Positions 61,839 to 64,000 of a stretch of DNA of 64,000 bases are shown in pieces (position 1 is the stretch's first letter; each line of letters opens with the position of its first letter). Position numbers and translations under genes: made by a program. The stretch lies in assembly GCA_028280405.1 (NCBI GenBank), contig JANQLW010000054.1, positions 1 through 64,000 of the forward strand, in the 5' to 3' direction. The DNA comes from Bacteroidales bacterium (lineage in GTDB: Bacteria; Bacteroidota; Bacteroidia; Bacteroidales; GCA-2711565). The notes under the pieces were generated by a model that had not been told where the DNA came from, ran no database searches, and saw only the letters and a program-made list of their open reading frames with translations.

Positions 61839-64000
61839 TTATGCCTGTTTAATGGCAGCCTGGGCTGCAGCTAATCTTGCAATTGGTACACGATATGGGC
61901 TACAACTTACATAGTTAAATCCAACTGAGTGACAGAATTCAACTGATGATGGCTCTCCGCCATGCTCACCACAAATGCCTATTTTAATATCCGGACGGGT
62001 TTTTCTTCCTTTTTCGGCAGCAACTTGTAGTAATTGTCCAACACCTTCCTGATCCAATATTTCAAATGGGTCATGTTCAAGGATACCCTTGTCTATATAG
62101 ATAGGTAAGAATTTACCGGCATCATCTCTTGAGTAACCAAAAGTCATTTGAGTAAGGTCATTTGTACCAAATGAGAAGAATTCGGCAGATTCTGCAATTT
62201 GATCAGCTGTTAATGCTGCACGAGGAATCTCAATCATTGTACCAACTAAGTAGTCAATTTTTTCTCCTCTTTCCTCAAATACTTTTTCTGCAATTGTTCT
62301 TACAATATCTTCCTGCATCTTTAGCTCTTTTTTAGTACCAGTTAATGGAACCATAATTTCAGGTTTTGCAACGATACCTTTAGCTTTTAAGTTCAGCGCT
62401 GCTTCAATAATAGCACGAGCCTGCATTTCAGTAATTTCAGGATAAGTGTTCCCTAAACGACATCCACGGTGACCAAGCATAGGATTAAATTCAGCTAAAT
62501 CTTCAACTTTTTTCTTAACCTCTGCTACAGTGATTCCCATTTGATCAGCCATTTCTTTTTGGTTCTCATTTTCGTGAGGAACAAATTCGTGTAATGGAGG
62601 ATCCAGTAAACGAACTGTAACAGGAAGATCCTGCATGGCTTCGAAAATACCTTCGAAATCTTCTCTCTGAATATTTAATAATTTTTTAAGAGCTTCTCTT
62701 CTTCCTGCTTCATCATCGGCAAGGATCATTTCACGCATTGCAATAATACGATCTCCTTCAAAGAACATATGTTCTGTACGGCATAAACCAATACCTTGGG
62801 CTCCGAAATTACGTGCTACCGTTGAATCTTTTGGAGTGTCAGCATTCGTTCTGACTAACATTGTAGAATATTTATCAGCTAATTCCATTAATTCTCCAAA
62901 GTCACCACTAAGTTCAGGTTCAATCGTTTTGATTTTACCGTCATATACTTCACCGGTTGATCCGTTAAGAGAAATCCATTCTCCTTCTTTGAATACTCTT
63001 CCGTCAACAGTTAAAGTTCTTTCTTTATAGTTTATCTCCAAACTGCCAGCACCGGAAACACAACATTTACCCATACCACGGGCAACAACAGCAGCGTGAG
63101 AAGTCATTCCTCCACGAGCAGTTAAAATACCTTTAGCTACATTCATACCTTTAAGATCTTCAGGAGAAGTTTCGATACGAACCAAGATTGTATCTTTGCC
63201 CTGAGCTGCCCATTCTTCTGCTTCGTCAGCGTGGAAAACAATTTGTCCGGTTGAAGCACCTGGAGAAGCAGGAAGCCCTTTAGCCACTACATTTGCATCT
63301 TTAATTGCTTGTGTATCAAATACAGGGTGTAATAATTCATCTAATTTATTAGGATCAACACGTAATAACGCATCTTTTTCAGAAATCTTACCTTCTTTAA
63401 GCATATCCATAGCTATTTTTACCATAGCTGCTCCGGTACGTTTTCCATTACGAGTTTGTAATAACCATAGTTTACCATCCTGAATAGTGAACTCAAGGTC
63501 TTGCATATCAGAATAGTGGTCTTCTAATTTTTGTTGAGTTGCATCTAATTCTTTGTAAATTTCTGGCATTGCTTCTTCTAATGAAGGGAATTTAGCAGCT
63601 CTTTCTTCTTCAGAAATATTAGCCAGTTTTGCCCATCTTTTAGAGCCTTCCAATGTAATTTGTTGCGGTGTACGAATACCTGCAACAACGTCTTCACCTT
63701 GTGCATCAATTAAGTATTCTCCATTGAAAATATCTTCACCGGTACCAGCATCACGGGTAAAAGCAACTCCGGTTCCAGAGTTTTTACCCATATTCCCAAA
63801 TACCATTGCTTGTACGTTCACAGCAGTTCCCCATTCAGCAGGAATATTTTCTAAACGACGATAAAGAATAGCTCTTTCATTCATCCAGCTATTGAAAACA
63901 GCCATTACTGAGCCCCAAAGTTGTTCCCATGGATCAGTAGGAAAATCCTGACCTGTTTGCGTTTTTACTGCAGCTTTAAATTCAGCTACCATTTCTTTAA
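61839..64000 (-). CDS. ppdK: Pyruvate phosphate dikinase, N-terminus beyond window
   Basis: Reversibly converts pyruvate, ATP and phosphate to PEP, AMP and pyrophosphate. The frame stays open to the window end, and the internal M at 63992 is not the real start; about 180 residues of the nucleotide-binding domain are missing. Seen here: the rest of the ATP-grasp domain (GVAFTRDAGTGEDIFNGEYL), the phosphohistidine domain with LTARGGMTSHAAVVARGMGKCC, and the PEP/pyruvate TIM barrel with GLCRTEHMFF, MLGHRGCRLG, FFSFGTNDLTQMTFGYSRDD and GICGEHGGEPSSVEFC. It would work with pckA in anaerobic PEP/pyruvate exchange with pyrophosphate economy. Confidence 0.96.
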   Translation of the reverse strand, partial: KEMVAEFKAAVKTQTGQDFPTDPWEQLWGSVMAVFNSWMNERAILYRRLENIPAEWGTAVNVQAMVFGNMGKNSGTGVAFTRDAGTGEDIFNGEYLIDAQGEDVVAGIRTPQQITLEGSKRWAKLANISEEERAAKFPSLEEAMPEIYKELDATQQKLEDHYSDMQDLEFTIQDGKLWLLQTRNGKRTGAAMVKIAMDMLKEGKISEKDALLRVDPNKLDELLHPVFDTQAIKDANVVAKGLPASPGASTGQIVFHADEAEEWAAQGKDTILVRIETSPEDLKGMNVAKGILTARGGMTSHAAVVARGMGKCCVSGAGSLEINYKERTLTVDGRVFKEGEWISLNGSTGEVYDGKIKTIEPELSGDFGELMELADKYSTMLVRTNADTPKDSTVARNFGAQGIGLCRTEHMFFEGDRIIAMREMILADDEAGRREALKKLLNIQREDFEGIFEAMQDLPVTVRLLDPPLHEFVPHENENQKEMADQMGITVAEVKKKVEDLAEFNPMLGHRGCRLGNTYPEITEMQARAIIEAALNLKAKGIVAKPEIMVPLTGTKKELKMQEDIVRTIAEKVFEERGEKIDYLVGTMIEIPRAALTADQIAESAEFFSFGTNDLTQMTFGYSRDDAGKFLPIYIDKGILEHDPFEILDQEGVGQLLQVAAEKGRKTRPDIKIGICGEHGGEPSSVEFCHSVGFNYVSCSPYRVPIARLAAAQAAIKQA

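Overview
The window comes from an AT-rich member of the Bacteroidota, most likely an anaerobic or microaerobic Bacteroidales-type organism. The evidence is SusC/SusD and STN/FecR/ECF-sigma signalling genes, promoters of the TTTG/TAnnTTTG type, an oxygen- or NO-reducing flavodiiron protein, ATP-dependent PEP carboxykinase beside pyruvate phosphate dikinase, DUF1599 and BT_3928-like genes, and a complete hmu-type heme operon. No rRNA, tRNA or CRISPR array was seen.

Layout. 1-1.3 kb is an accessory junction: a 5'-truncated type IIG restriction-modification remnant, a serine recombinase and a composition-shifted non-coding stretch. 1.3-6.2 kb holds topoisomerase IV subunit A, a flavodiiron protein and a lipoprotein. 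6.6-15.5 kb (minus strand) is an ECF sigma / FecR / SusC / SusD / TlpA-like thioredoxin locus, heavily seeded with small palindromic and heptad repeats, some of them translated inside the fecR and sigma genes. 15.7-27.6 kb carries tsaD, a TamB-like protein, an AddA/RecB-like helicase-nuclease, and hutI-ftcD of histidine degradation. 27.7-29.7 kb has an iron alcohol dehydrogenase and an MscS channel.

29.8-42.8 kb is the most interesting part. The minus-strand operon hmuR-hmuY-hmuS-hmuT-hmuU-hmuV encodes an outer-membrane heme receptor, a heme-binding lipoprotein, a membrane-anchored CobN-like chelatase (HmuS, the family implicated in anaerobic iron removal from heme) and three inner-membrane partners. 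Divergent from it lie a RIC-like hemerythrin and an overlapping LuxR-type regulator, followed by flavodoxin, a DUF2023 protein, a small CxxC protein and a SAM methyltransferase. A TCCC-N8-GGGATTG palindrome occurs upstream of hmuR, the hemerythrin-luxR pair and flavodoxin. For hmuR and flavodoxin it lies exactly 20 nt before an identical TAATTTTG -7 element. This points to one heme/iron-stress regulon, probably run by the LuxR protein encoded at its centre.

42.9-64 kb is mostly housekeeping: a kinase fragment without an H-box, diadenylate cyclase, dihydropteroate synthase, a long plus-strand operon (DUF1599, BT_3928-like, orphan OppB-type permease, tpiA, prmA, a 1478-residue secreted protein, plsY), dnaN, an epimerase, a TonB-dependent receptor, a cold-shock protein, pckA and a ppdK cut by the window end. 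Several strong intrinsic terminators punctuate it. One is a perfect palindrome that shares its CTTAAG centre and nested architecture with two palindromes after ftcD.
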